Assembly: GCA_035647615.1 (NCBI GenBank)
Contig: DASRND010000024.1
Coordinates: forward strand, 62,001 to 126,000
Reading direction: 5' to 3'
DNA from: Bacteroidales bacterium
GTDB lineage: Bacteria; Bacteroidota; Bacteroidia; Bacteroidales; 4484-276
Length of the DNA: 64,000 bases
Shown here: piece by piece, positions 44,086-52,274 of the stretch
How positions within the stretch are numbered: the stretch's first letter is position 1
How the letters are laid out: each line of letters starts with the position of its first letter
Made by a program: the position numbers and the translations under genes
The notes under the pieces: generated by a model
Seen by the model: the letters and a program-made list of their open reading frames with translations, nothing else
What the model was told of the DNA's origin: nothing
Databases searched by the model: none

Positions 44086-45276
44086 TTAAACCTTATCCAG
44101 CACTTGCAATATTTTCCCGATGCTTTCGTCGATTTGTTGGCGGGTGATGATAAGCGGCGGCGCGATGCGAAAAGCCTGCGGCATAAAGAAGAATGGGTCG
44201 GTGACGATGCCTTCGTCGAGCAGAAGTTTCATAGCACGTGCATTTGTCTCAGGAGATTTCAGCTCGATGCTCATCAGCAGCCCTTTTCGGCGCACTTTTA
44301 CTACGGCAGGATGTGGCGAAAGCGCCTTTTCAAACTGCGCTCCTTTTTCGTCGGCTTCAGCTATCAGCTCGGGGTTTTCGGTAAGCACCTGCAGGTTGGC
44401 CAGCGCTGCTGCGGCGCTCACCGGATGCCCGCCAAAGGTGGTGATGTGTCCGAAGTCGGGGTTGTTGGTAAAAGCGAGCATCAACTTTTTGTCGGCAACA
44501 AACGCGCCGATGGGCATGCCACCACCCATTCCTTTGGCCATGCAGATAATATTCGGGACGATGCCATAATTTTCAAAGCAAAATAATTTTCCGGTGCGGC
44601 CAAACCCTGTTTGTATTTCATCAAAAATCAACAGCGTTCCGGTTTCGGTGCATCGCTGGCGCAGTGCCATCATATATTCCTGGTCCGGCACGATGATTCC
44701 AGCTTCGGCTTGCATGGGTTCTACCAGCACACAAGCCGCTTTGCTGTCGATACGTTTGAGGTCGTCATAATTATTAAAACGTAGAAATTCGATGTCAGGC
44801 AGCAGTGGACGATAGGCATTTTTGAGTTGTTCGTTGCCCAGCATACTGTAGGCGCCGTGTGTGCCGCCGTGGTAGCTGTTGGTGAAGCCGATGAGGCGGG
44901 AGCGACCTGTTATGCGTTTGGACAGTTTTAGCGCGCCTTCCACAGCTTCGCTGCCCGAATTAACAAAGTAAACAGAGTTGAGCGATGTTGGCAGCTTTTG
45001 CGTAAGCAACTGCGCCAGCTTTACTTGCGGCGACTGGATAAATTCGCCATACACCATCAGGTGCATGTATTTGTCCAACTGATCTTTTACCGCCTGCACA
45101 ATGGCCGGATGGCGGTGCCCCAGGTTGTTGACACAAACGCCCGAAACCAGATCGGTGTAGCGTGTTCCATTGGAGCCATACATGTAAATACCTTCGGCCG
45201 AAACAATCTCAAGTCCCATCGGAAATAGCGAGGGCAGAGCCACATGTTCAAAAAAAAGCTGTCGTTGCGTAAGCAT
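44086..45276 (-). CDS. Class III PLP-dependent aminotransferase
   Basis: 396 residues, cytoplasmic. Motifs of class III (ornithine/acetylornithine/GABA-type) transaminases: FVNSGSEAVEGALKLSKR (phosphate contact), SYHGGTHGAYS, LIFDEIQTGFGRTGKLF (Asp219 to pyridine nitrogen), Lys248 in MAKGMGGGMPIG as the PLP Schiff base, and TTFGGHPVSAAAALA. The length fits acetylornithine or succinylornithine transaminases, but the substrate cannot be assigned by eye and no arginine genes adjoin. Upstream is an AT-rich stretch (45290-45385) of near-repeat words; a family-C repeat abuts the stop. Confidence 0.9.
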   Translation of the reverse strand: MLTQRQLFFEHVALPSLFPMGLEIVSAEGIYMYGSNGTRYTDLVSGVCVNNLGHRHPAIVQAVKDQLDKYMHLMVYGEFIQSPQVKLAQLLTQKLPTSLNSVYFVNSGSEAVEGALKLSKRITGRSRLIGFTNSYHGGTHGAYSMLGNEQLKNAYRPLLPDIEFLRFNNYDDLKRIDSKAACVLVEPMQAEAGIIVPDQEYMMALRQRCTETGTLLIFDEIQTGFGRTGKLFCFENYGIVPNIICMAKGMGGGMPIGAFVADKKLMLAFTNNPDFGHITTFGGHPVSAAAALANLQVLTENPELIAEADEKGAQFEKALSPHPAVVKVRRKGLLMSIELKSPETNARAMKLLLDEGIVTDPFFFMPQAFRIAPPLIITRQQIDESIGKILQVLDKV

Positions 45277-45445
45277 AGTTTTTTAAATATCAAATAGCAA
45301 AATTCAAAAAAACAAATAAAATCCAAAAAATTAAAACTCAAAATTCCATTGAGGTTTTAAATATTGGATTTTTAATATAGAGATTTATTTGTGATTGTTT
45401 ACACCGACTTCCGGCGGTTGTTTTATTGTCATTTGTAATTTCGTT

Positions 45446-45826
45446 TTATTCCTCTTTGAGCCGGTCGATGTCGCGGCGTTGTTTTTTAGTTGGTCTTCCG
45501 GTTCCCCGGTCGCGGCGCTCGAAGTTAAGTTGGTTGATGATTTTGAGGCGTTCGTAGGCTTCGGGTGGGGTGAGGTCGTCGGCAAAATCGGGCACCAATC
45601 GGGCAGCTACCCTATTTTGCAAAGGCTCCTTCACGCGAAGTGTTCGCGTTAGCTGTGGGCTTACTCTTACCTCCACTTCGTCGCCAACCTTTGCTTCACG
45701 CGAAGCTTTTACAGGTTGTCCTGCAATCACCACTTTTCCCGTGCGACACGCATCAGCGGCCTGGCTCCGCGTTTTGAAAACACGCACAGCCCAGAGCCAT
45801 TTATCTATTCTTACCCCATCTGCCAT
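45446..45826 (-). CDS. hslR: S4-domain RNA-binding protein, Hsp15 type
   Basis: 126 residues. S4 domain at 4-65: VRIDKWLWAVRVFKTRSQAADACRTGKV, with VGDEVEV at its end, then a basic C-terminal helix (ERRDRGTGRPTKKQRRDIDRLKEE). This is the layout of Hsp15 (HslR), which binds 50S subunits carrying stalled nascent chains. It lies 12 bp after the der gene and is read with it. Family assignment good; exact function inferred. Confidence 0.88.
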   Translation of the reverse strand: MADGVRIDKWLWAVRVFKTRSQAADACRTGKVVIAGQPVKASREAKVGDEVEVRVSPQLTRTLRVKEPLQNRVAARLVPDFADDLTPPEAYERLKIINQLNFERRDRGTGRPTKKQRRDIDRLKEE

Positions 45827-45838
45827 AGCAGGCGTCGT

Positions 45839-47143
45839 TTATTTAGTTCTAAAATAAAGTTGTATCGGAATGCCCTTAAAATCGAAATGTTTGCGGATTG
45901 CATTTTCCAAAAATCGAGTGTAAGACTCTTTGACGTACTGCGGAGAGTTGCAGTAAAAAGCAAATGCCGGAAATTTGGTCGGCAACTGTGTGATGTATTT
46001 TATCTTCACATATTTGCCTTTGGTAGCGGGTGGCGGCGAGCTTTCGATGATGGGCAGCAGTAAATCGTTGAGTTTCGAAGTAGCAACGCGGCGGCGGCTG
46101 TTTTGAAAGGCCTCGTTGGCGGCTTCCAGCGCCTTAAAGATGCGTTGCTTGCTGATGACCGAAGTGAAAACGATTTCATAATCGGTAAAAGGTGCCGTCT
46201 TTTTGCGGATTTCATTTTCAAAATCCAGATGTGTATTGGAACTTTTCTCAACTAAATCCCATTTATTAATAACCATCACCACTGCTTTCCTGTTTTTCTC
46301 GATCAGGTGCAGAATGTTGATGTCCTGTGCTTCAAAACCAGTGGTGGCGTCTACCATGAGCAGACATACATCGCTGTTTTCGATGGCGCGAATCGAGCGC
46401 ATCACCGAGTAAAACTCGATGTTTTCGTGTACGCGGCTTTTCTTGCGCAGCCCTGCTGTATCCACCAGGTGAAAATCGAAGCCGAAGCTGTTGTAGCGTG
46501 TGTTGACGGCGTCGCGGGTGGTGCCGGGAATATCGGTGACAATGTTTCGTTCGTCGCCCAGCAGCGCATTGATGAACGACGATTTGCCTACGTTGGGTCT
46601 GCCTATTACTGCAAAGCGCGGCAGGTCGTCCAGGTTGTCGTCGGGGATTTCCTCAAAGTGCTTTACAATTTCATCGAGCAGATCGCCGGTGCCGCCACCG
46701 TTGATGGCCGATACCGGGAAAATCTGATCCAGCCCCATAGAATAAAATTCGGCGATCTCATGTACGTTTTTTGGGCTATCTACTTTATTCACAGCTACAA
46801 AAACCTTTTTTGGTGAGCGCCGCAGGATGTCGGCTACGTCCTGATCAAGGGGTGTAAGACCGTCGCGGGAGTCTACCACCATCAGGATTACATCGGCCTC
46901 TTCCATGGCCAGATCAACCTGTTTGCGGATTTCTCCCTCAAAGATGTCGTCGGAGCCTACCACATAGCCGCCCGTGTCGATCACCGAAAAACGCTTGCCG
47001 TTCCAGTCGCTTTGCCCGTAGTGGCGGTCGCGCGTTACGCCGCTGGTTTCTTCCACGATGGCGGCGCGTTGGCCGGTGAGTCTGTTGAAAAGTGTCGATT
47101 TGCCCACGTTAGGCCGGCCTACTATTGCCAGGATATTTGCCAT
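45839..47143 (-). CDS. der: Ribosome biogenesis GTPase Der (EngA)
   Basis: 434 residues with two tandem GTPase domains: G1 GRPNVGKST at 9-17 and at 181-189 (GRPNVGKSS), G3 DTGGY and DTAGL, G4 NKVD (119-122) and NKWD. The C-terminal KH-like domain includes KYVKIKYITQLPTKFPAFAFYCN. Der is needed for 50S ribosomal subunit assembly. Second gene of the era-der-hslR run on the minus strand, 77 bp after era. Confidence 0.98.
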   Translation of the reverse strand: MANILAIVGRPNVGKSTLFNRLTGQRAAIVEETSGVTRDRHYGQSDWNGKRFSVIDTGGYVVGSDDIFEGEIRKQVDLAMEEADVILMVVDSRDGLTPLDQDVADILRRSPKKVFVAVNKVDSPKNVHEIAEFYSMGLDQIFPVSAINGGGTGDLLDEIVKHFEEIPDDNLDDLPRFAVIGRPNVGKSSFINALLGDERNIVTDIPGTTRDAVNTRYNSFGFDFHLVDTAGLRKKSRVHENIEFYSVMRSIRAIENSDVCLLMVDATTGFEAQDINILHLIEKNRKAVVMVINKWDLVEKSSNTHLDFENEIRKKTAPFTDYEIVFTSVISKQRIFKALEAANEAFQNSRRRVATSKLNDLLLPIIESSPPPATKGKYVKIKYITQLPTKFPAFAFYCNSPQYVKESYTRFLENAIRKHFDFKGIPIQLYFRTK

Positions 47144-47220
47144 GTTTTATTTTTTTAATATTAAAAATGTAATGCTTAAAACTCTCAAAATGATTGCAGG
47201 ATTCGGACAAACCTATACTG

Positions 47221-48093
47221 CTAATATCCAAAGCGTCGCAGGGCTTGTTCGTTGTCGCGCCAGTCTTTGTCGACTTTTACGCTCAATTGCAGATAAACTT
47301 TCTTACCCAGAAACTCTTCGATATCTTTTCGCGCAAGCGTTCCCAACTGCTTGATGGCTTTGCCGCCCTTGCCCAGGATGATGATCTTTTGGGTTTCGCG
47401 CGTTACATAAATAAAGGCCTCAATGTGTGCCAGCCTTTCCGTTTCTTTAAATTGATCTACCACCACCTCCACGGAATACGGAACTTCTTTTCGATAGAGC
47501 AACAATGCTTTTTCGCGAATGATTTCCGAAACAAAAAACCGATAGCTTTTGTCGGTGAGCTCATCTTTGGGATAATAGGCAGGATGCTCTGGCAGTTTGG
47601 CAACGATTTGTTCGAGCACTGCCGTGATGTTGAAATTGTGCAACGCCGAAACCGGTATCACCGAAGCATTCGGAAAAATCTCCGACCAGTGGTTGATGGA
47701 TTCTTGCACCTGCTCCTGCTTTTGTGTGTCCACTTTATTGATCACGACAATGAGCTGCTGGCCTTTTTCCGAGTCGAGCGTTTTGATTCCTTCTGCAGGT
47801 TCCTTCTCGCCGGGTTCCACAATGTAGAGCACGATGTCGGCATCTTCGAGTGCCTCACGCACCTGATCCATCATCGATTCGTGCAGTTTGTAATGTGGTT
47901 GCAGGATGCCGGGAGTATCCGAAAAAACAATCTGATAGTCGTCGGTGCTCACGATGCCTTTGATGCGGTGGCGGGTAGTCTGCGCTTTGTTTGTGATCAC
48001 CGCAAGTTTTTCGCCTACCAGCGCGTTGAGTAGCGTCGATTTGCCCACGTTGGGCTTCCCGAGCAGGTTAACAAATCCGGCTTTGTGTGACAT
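47221..48093 (-). CDS. era: GTPase Era
   Basis: 290 residues. G1 GKPNVGKST (12-20), G3 DTPGI, G4 NKVD, and a C-terminal KH domain with ILGKGGKAIKQLG that binds the 3' end of 16S rRNA. Length and order match Era, which acts in 30S maturation. First gene of the run with der and hslR, 133 bp downstream (minus strand) of the initiator tRNA gene, with a terminator between. Confidence 0.98.
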   Translation of the reverse strand: MSHKAGFVNLLGKPNVGKSTLLNALVGEKLAVITNKAQTTRHRIKGIVSTDDYQIVFSDTPGILQPHYKLHESMMDQVREALEDADIVLYIVEPGEKEPAEGIKTLDSEKGQQLIVVINKVDTQKQEQVQESINHWSEIFPNASVIPVSALHNFNITAVLEQIVAKLPEHPAYYPKDELTDKSYRFFVSEIIREKALLLYRKEVPYSVEVVVDQFKETERLAHIEAFIYVTRETQKIIILGKGGKAIKQLGTLARKDIEEFLGKKVYLQLSVKVDKDWRDNEQALRRFGY

Positions 48094-48181
48094 AAGTGCG
48101 CTTTTTTAATTAACTGTTTGCAGCGTTTTTGGTTTCAAATTTCATCATCCAATACTTTCGCTTTGTGCGATAGCATAGAAC

Positions 48182-48218
48182 AAAAAAGCCGGTAACTGTG
48201 ATGGTACCGGCTTTTTTT
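48182..48218. terminator. Terminator between the tRNA and era
   Basis: GCCGGTA stem with complementary TACCGGC and T/A runs of six to seven on both sides, so it can act on both strands. On the minus strand it ends the tRNA transcript 9 nt after the tRNA. Confidence 0.9.
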
Positions 48219-48226
48219 GGTATTAG

Positions 48227-48298
<72 letters not shown>

Positions 48299-48417
48299 AT
48301 ATATTTTTAACTCTGTAAAGAACTTTTCTGTTTCAATTGGCCGGCAAAGATATTATTTTTTATTAAGCTGGCAAATTTATTTATTGAAGAATATTTTGAA
48401 AAGTCACTTCCTATAAC

Positions 48418-48500
48418 AGTCACACCGTGAATGTTATTTGAGCAGAAACAACTTTTTCAGGATATTTGTGGATTGGCCTGACGTTATTCACGGTGTGACT
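48418..48500. repeat. Inverted-repeat element of 83 bp
   Basis: Perfect 15-bp terminal inverted repeats AGTCACACCGTGAAT (48418-48432 and 48486-48500) enclosing 53 bp with no coding content. The shape suits a small MITE or a strong RNA hairpin. No second copy found in the window. Confidence 0.65.
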
Positions 48501-48516
48501 TTTAACTCTTTTTCCT

Positions 48517-48557
48517 ATTCGTGTTCATTAGCCTAATTCGAGTGAATTCGTGGATCG
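48517..48557 (-). repeat. Family-C gene-end repeat, copy 2
   Basis: ATTCGTGTTCATTAGCCTAATTCG then GTGAATTCGTGGAT, ending at the stop codon of the glycosyltransferase gene, as copy 1 does for the aminotransferase gene. A degenerate, rearranged version with CGCGAATT and GTGAATTAGCACGAAT lies at 51577-51640 after the PepSY gene. Confidence 0.65.
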
Positions 48558-49685
48558 CTATTTAAAAACCCACGTAATTAGCTTTTGTGCATTTGTTGTG
48601 TTGGAATAATTTTTTATCAGCACTTCTCGTCGTTTTGCCACTTCCTGCATGTCGAAATCTTTATGAGCCACCAATGCTATTTTTTCTTTGAGTTCGTCGG
48701 TAGAGCAGGCAATCTCGCACAGTGAGTCCAAACCGGTGCCCTGCACCATTTCAGGATTTACGATACAAAAACGGCCTTTGAAAAGCGTGTTGAGCAATTT
48801 GAGTTTGAGACCGGTGGGTTGAAAGGTAACCAGGATATTGGCTTGTGCGTCGCGAATAAGACCAAACATCGTTGCATCGTCCGGGTTGGTGATGAGGCGT
48901 ACATTTTTGTGGTTGCTGCATGTTTGGATGAGATGCGTTGGCGGATCCATGCCGGCAATCACTAGTTGCTCCGGTAGCCCGGCAAAAACTTCTTCCACCA
49001 GATATTCGGCAGCGTTATAATTCTCTGTCACCGACAATTTGCCGTGATAAAGAAAAAAATCGGATTTGCCTGCTTGTACTTCAAAATCGTCATTGGGATG
49101 AAAACTCGGAAGGTATTCGACGTGGTGCTGCGGGAAGTGCTTCTGCAAATAGGCCGTATCGCTAGCTGACACCGCCAGCATCAGGTCGGCGTACTTTAAT
49201 TTTTCCTGAAAGCGCTTCAGCCGCCAGCTTTCGATGGTGAAGAAAAGTTTCTTAAAAATATTTTTTTCGGCTTTAGCCAAATGCAAATAATAATGGTGCT
49301 CGATGTTGCTTTCGCGATAGGTTTTCGTGCGCTGCTCCAGACGTGGATCGTTAAGATAAAAGCACGAATGCAGCCCTTCAAAAAGGATCGGATAATCGTC
49401 GGCCAAAAGGTTTTTGATAAGCTGCTCCGACCTCCGGCTGTTTACGATGTAGGGTTTCAGGCTTATGTTGGTGCGCCAGCCGGTGCGGCGGGGATAATAA
49501 TACACCTTTTCGCAGAGCGCTTCAAGTTCCGGTGATTCGTTGCGTCCGTAAGCATAGCAATGTAAAAAGACGCCGATGCCAGCTTTTTTTAAAGTTTTTA
49601 TTTTATAAAAAACATCTATCACACCGCCGTAGTTGGCAGGGTAGGGGATGTCGAAGGAGATAATGTGGAGTTTTTTTTCAGACAT
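48558..49685 (-). CDS. GT-B fold glycosyltransferase
   Basis: 375 residues. Starts with the GT-B N-terminal strand and Gly-rich turn (LHIISFDIPYPANYGGVIDVFY), has a central YLPSFHPNDDF linker and FLYHGKLSVTENYNAAEYLVEEVF at the start of the nucleotide-sugar domain, LVIAGMDPP, and LKLLNTLFKGRFCIVN in place of the usual ExxGxPxxE region. No signal or membrane helix, so cytoplasmic. It overlaps the preceding glycosyltransferase gene by 8 bp; the two probably add sugars to the same envelope glycan. Donor and acceptor unknown. Confidence 0.85.
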   Translation of the reverse strand: MSEKKLHIISFDIPYPANYGGVIDVFYKIKTLKKAGIGVFLHCYAYGRNESPELEALCEKVYYYPRRTGWRTNISLKPYIVNSRRSEQLIKNLLADDYPILFEGLHSCFYLNDPRLEQRTKTYRESNIEHHYYLHLAKAEKNIFKKLFFTIESWRLKRFQEKLKYADLMLAVSASDTAYLQKHFPQHHVEYLPSFHPNDDFEVQAGKSDFFLYHGKLSVTENYNAAEYLVEEVFAGLPEQLVIAGMDPPTHLIQTCSNHKNVRLITNPDDATMFGLIRDAQANILVTFQPTGLKLKLLNTLFKGRFCIVNPEMVQGTGLDSLCEIACSTDELKEKIALVAHKDFDMQEVAKRREVLIKNYSNTTNAQKLITWVFK

Positions 49686-50793
49686 ATTGTTTTAAAATCT
49701 TTATCAAAACCTGCTTTTCGTTTTCCCAGTTGAGCGCCTTTGCTGCTGCAAGGCAGTTTTGGCGGTAGAGCTGCAGCTTTTCGGTGTCGGTTAGCATAGC
49801 GTCGATGTGAAGGGCGATGCTGCGCGGCTCGTGGCTGCTGATGATTTCGCCAACCTGCCATTTATCCACTATCTTTTTTATTTCCGTAAGCGGCGACACC
49901 ATTACGGGTACGCCGGCATGGATGTAATCGAAGAGCTTGTTGGGCAACGAATAGCGGTAGTTGATGTTGGTATCTTTATCTATCGAAAGTCCGATTGTAG
50001 CCAGGCGGGTGTAGCTGCGTAGCTTTTCAAAAGGCATGGGTGGCATAAAAGTTATTCTGTCGGTGAGCTGCAGGTCAAGTGTCATCTGCTTTAGCTGTCC
50101 GATTACATCGCCACCGCCGATAATCAGCAATTGTCCGCGCTGCACATATTGCATAGCTTCCACCAGCTCTTCGGCGCCGCGTTGTATGTTGATGCCCGAT
50201 CCCTGCAACAGCACCATGGGCTTGTCGTTGGCAAGCTTTAATGAAACCGGAGCCGGAGCAGAAGCATCCTTTTGCTGCGGCGGGATGTTGCGCACCACGT
50301 GAATCTCTTTGTGGTATTTTTCGCGAAAGAGCTTGGCTATCGAGTCGTTGACGGTGATTACCGTTTTGATGCGTGGCAACAATGTGGCTTCAATCTTTTT
50401 CCAGACGTCCTGCACAAACTTGCGATTGACCAGTTCGGGCGTTTCGGTAAAATATTCATGGCTGTCGTAAACGATTGGAATGTTTTTGATTTTCGAAATC
50501 AAATAGTTGGGCAGCAGTGTGTCGAGGTCGTTGGCAAAGAGCAGATCGGCATGGCGCCAGAGCAGCACAAAGAAAAGCAGAACGTTGTAACAGGCGTAAA
50601 ACAGCGGCCCATGTTCAAAGAGCAGCCGCATGCGGTGCATGGCATAAGGGCGAGATGGCAGCGGCAGACTTCGTTTGCGGCGGCGCCCCACAAGCAGCAC
50701 CTCATAGCCCAGCTCCTGCAGTACCAGGCAGCTTTTGTTAACGCGCTGGTCGGTAACAAGATCGTTGATAACCGAAACAATGGCTTTTTTCAA
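49678..50793 (-). CDS. Glycosyltransferase family 4-like
   Basis: 371 residues. N-terminal domain with VINDLVTDQRVNKSCLVLQELGYEVLLVGRR, the conserved start of many GT4 enzymes, and DSHEYFTETPELV; C-terminal Rossmann domain with MVLLQGSGINIQRGAEELVEAM, ITFMPPMPFEKL, and SLPNKLFDYIHAGVPVMVS, the last binding the nucleotide sugar. First of two overlapping glycosyltransferase genes on the minus strand. Involvement in capsule, LPS or protein glycosylation cannot be decided. Confidence 0.9.
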   Translation of the reverse strand: MKKAIVSVINDLVTDQRVNKSCLVLQELGYEVLLVGRRRKRSLPLPSRPYAMHRMRLLFEHGPLFYACYNVLLFFVLLWRHADLLFANDLDTLLPNYLISKIKNIPIVYDSHEYFTETPELVNRKFVQDVWKKIEATLLPRIKTVITVNDSIAKLFREKYHKEIHVVRNIPPQQKDASAPAPVSLKLANDKPMVLLQGSGINIQRGAEELVEAMQYVQRGQLLIIGGGDVIGQLKQMTLDLQLTDRITFMPPMPFEKLRSYTRLATIGLSIDKDTNINYRYSLPNKLFDYIHAGVPVMVSPLTEIKKIVDKWQVGEIISSHEPRSIALHIDAMLTDTEKLQLYRQNCLAAAKALNWENEKQVLIKILKQYV

Positions 50794-50941
50794 AGTAGCG
50801 TAATTGTCATTTTCAATCTGCGAAAATAGTTAAAAGACCGGGGAATCTTGAATTTGAAATCTTACCTGTGAAACTGCCGATGGCGCCAGGAAAGCAGAAA
50901 ATGAAACGACGGAGAGAAACGTGTCATGTGCAAAACCTTTA

Positions 50942-50949
50942 TAGTTTTG
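50942..50949 (+). promoter_or_regulatory. -7 box of the PepSY gene
   Basis: TAGTTTTG, a TAnnTTTG match, 18 bp before ATG 50968; the leader would be about 12 nt. Confidence 0.45.
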
Positions 50950-50967
50950 GCAAATTAATGATGTCCA

Positions 50968-51567
50968 ATGATGATACGGAAAAGAAAAAGGAAAAAACAA
51001 ACTAAATTATTGCGTGAATTTAGAAAAATCCATAGAGCTTTGGGTGCGGCTCTTTTCATTTTTCTCTTCATCGTTTGTACCACAGGACTTATGCTTGGAT
51101 GGAAAAAGAATAGTGGTGGTTTGATTTTGCCAAAAACGCCTGTTGGTACATCAACAGATTTAAAAAATTGGCTCCCTCTCGACAGCTTGCATACCATTGC
51201 CTGCAATGTCCTTCACGACTCCGTTTCATCTGAATTATCGGTTGAGCTTGTGAAAATTGACATAAGAAAAAAATACGGGATTGTTAAATTCGTTTTTGTT
51301 GATGGATATTGGGGGATTCAGCTCGACGGCACTACAGGAGAGGTTTTGAACGTCCAGACAAGAGTTTCCGATCTTGTTGAAGGTATTCATGATGGCTCAA
51401 TCCTTGACCAATATTTTGGAACTACCGGCGGACCAATCAAATTAATTTACACTTCCATTATGGGGCTTGCCCTGCTGACGTTTACAATTACAGGATTTTG
51501 GCTTTGGTATGGGCCTAAACGAATGAAAAAAGAAAAACATGCTACCGAAAATGATCGATCCGATTAG
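50968..51567 (+). CDS. PepSY-associated membrane protein
   Basis: 199 residues. A very basic N-terminus (MMIRKRKRKKQTK), helix 1 at about 25-46 with FRKIHRALGAALFIFLFIVCTTGLMLGW, a periplasmic PepSY-like domain (VKFVFVDGYWGIQLDGTTGEVLNV), and helix 2 near 155-178 with TSIMGLALLTFTITGFWLWYGP. The His in RKIHR and the second-helix plan resemble PepSY-TM proteins linked to iron-siderophore reduction or ferric reductase-like complexes, though shorter. No partner genes adjoin, so function is open. Confidence 0.85.
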   Translation: MMIRKRKRKKQTKLLREFRKIHRALGAALFIFLFIVCTTGLMLGWKKNSGGLILPKTPVGTSTDLKNWLPLDSLHTIACNVLHDSVSSELSVELVKIDIRKKYGIVKFVFVDGYWGIQLDGTTGEVLNVQTRVSDLVEGIHDGSILDQYFGTTGGPIKLIYTSIMGLALLTFTITGFWLWYGPKRMKKEKHATENDRSD

Positions 51568-51913
51568 TATCTTCGGTAATTCGCGGGCAAGAAAACAATC
51601 CGCGAATTCACGCGAATTTTTGTGAATTAGCACGAATAAATATTTGCTTTTAAGGAAATTGAAAACTTAATTTTTTGCCTCACCCCCGACCCCTCTCCAT
51701 TTGGAGAGGAAAGCACTTCTGCCGGGTTTTATAGGAGTTCGCCAAACAAAACGCTTCGTTTGGTTTTCCCGCTATTCTACGAAAGAGAGCTCCCTTCTCC
51801 GTGTCGGGGATGGGGCATTGGTGGAGGTGAACTGGTGAAGGGATCGAAACAATTTAGTGGAAGCGTTGCCAACCAAATAATTACTAATATTTTCTGTTCC
51901 TGATTTCCATAAA
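51568..51913. other. Gene-free gap with large imperfect palindrome
   Basis: About 350 bp without a gene. After a degenerate family-C repeat (51577-51640) comes a GC-rich word (CCTCACCCCCGACCCC, 51678-51693) whose imperfect inverse lies at about 51791-51829, enclosing smaller hairpins CCTCTCC-ATTT-GGAGAGG (51692-51709) and CCAAAC...GTTTGG (51744-51766). Resembles a dispersed intergenic repeat or MITE relic. Confidence 0.6.
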
Positions 51914-51949
51914 AAAAACTCCCGCAGGCTTATTCCGGCGGGAGTTTTT
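51914..51949. terminator. Terminator after the small PID-CTERM-like gene
   Basis: AAAAACTCCCGC paired with GCGGGAGTTTTT, 12-bp stem with A/T flanks, about 20 bp beyond the stop of the minus-strand gene. Confidence 0.9.
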
Positions 51950-51969
51950 AAATTTTAAAAAGAGAATTG

Positions 51970-52227
51970 CTATTCCTCTATCGTCTCTTCTTGTTGCTGC
52001 CAATGGCTATACACTTTGCGTCCGCCATAGGCTGCGCCCAGGCCAAGCAAAATGGCAACGCCGCTGCCGATAGGAGCTCCACCACCCGGAGGTTGGTTGT
52101 TGTTTTGGTTATGTCCGCCACCCGGGGGCAGCGGCGGATCACCCATCTGAGCGTTGGCAAATAATCCCCAGCCCAAAAACAAAGTGAGCAGCAGAATCCC
52201 TTTAGTGATTTTTCCTGTCTTTTTCAT
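51970..52227 (-). CDS. Small exported protein with PID-CTERM-like sorting segment
   Basis: 85 residues. Signal peptide 1-27 (MKKTGKITKG...FANAQ), a Gly/Pro/Asn linker (GDPPLPPGGGHNQNNN), then PPGGGAPIGSGVAILLGLGAAYGGRKVY, a Pro-Ile motif, hydrophobic helix and basic end, followed by a short acidic tail. This tripartite end looks like the PID-CTERM C-terminal sorting signals of Bacteroidota, although the Asp is Gly here. Almost nothing remains between the two ends, so it may be a tiny membrane or surface anchor. It follows the 2017-residue adhesin-like gene by 47 bp and shares its strand and terminator. Confidence 0.8.
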   Translation of the reverse strand: MKKTGKITKGILLLTLFLGWGLFANAQMGDPPLPPGGGHNQNNNQPPGGGAPIGSGVAILLGLGAAYGGRKVYSHWQQQEETIEE

Positions 52228-52274
52228 ATTAAAGTATTTTATTCGTTTATAGATAGTTGCAACTTAAAATCTTC

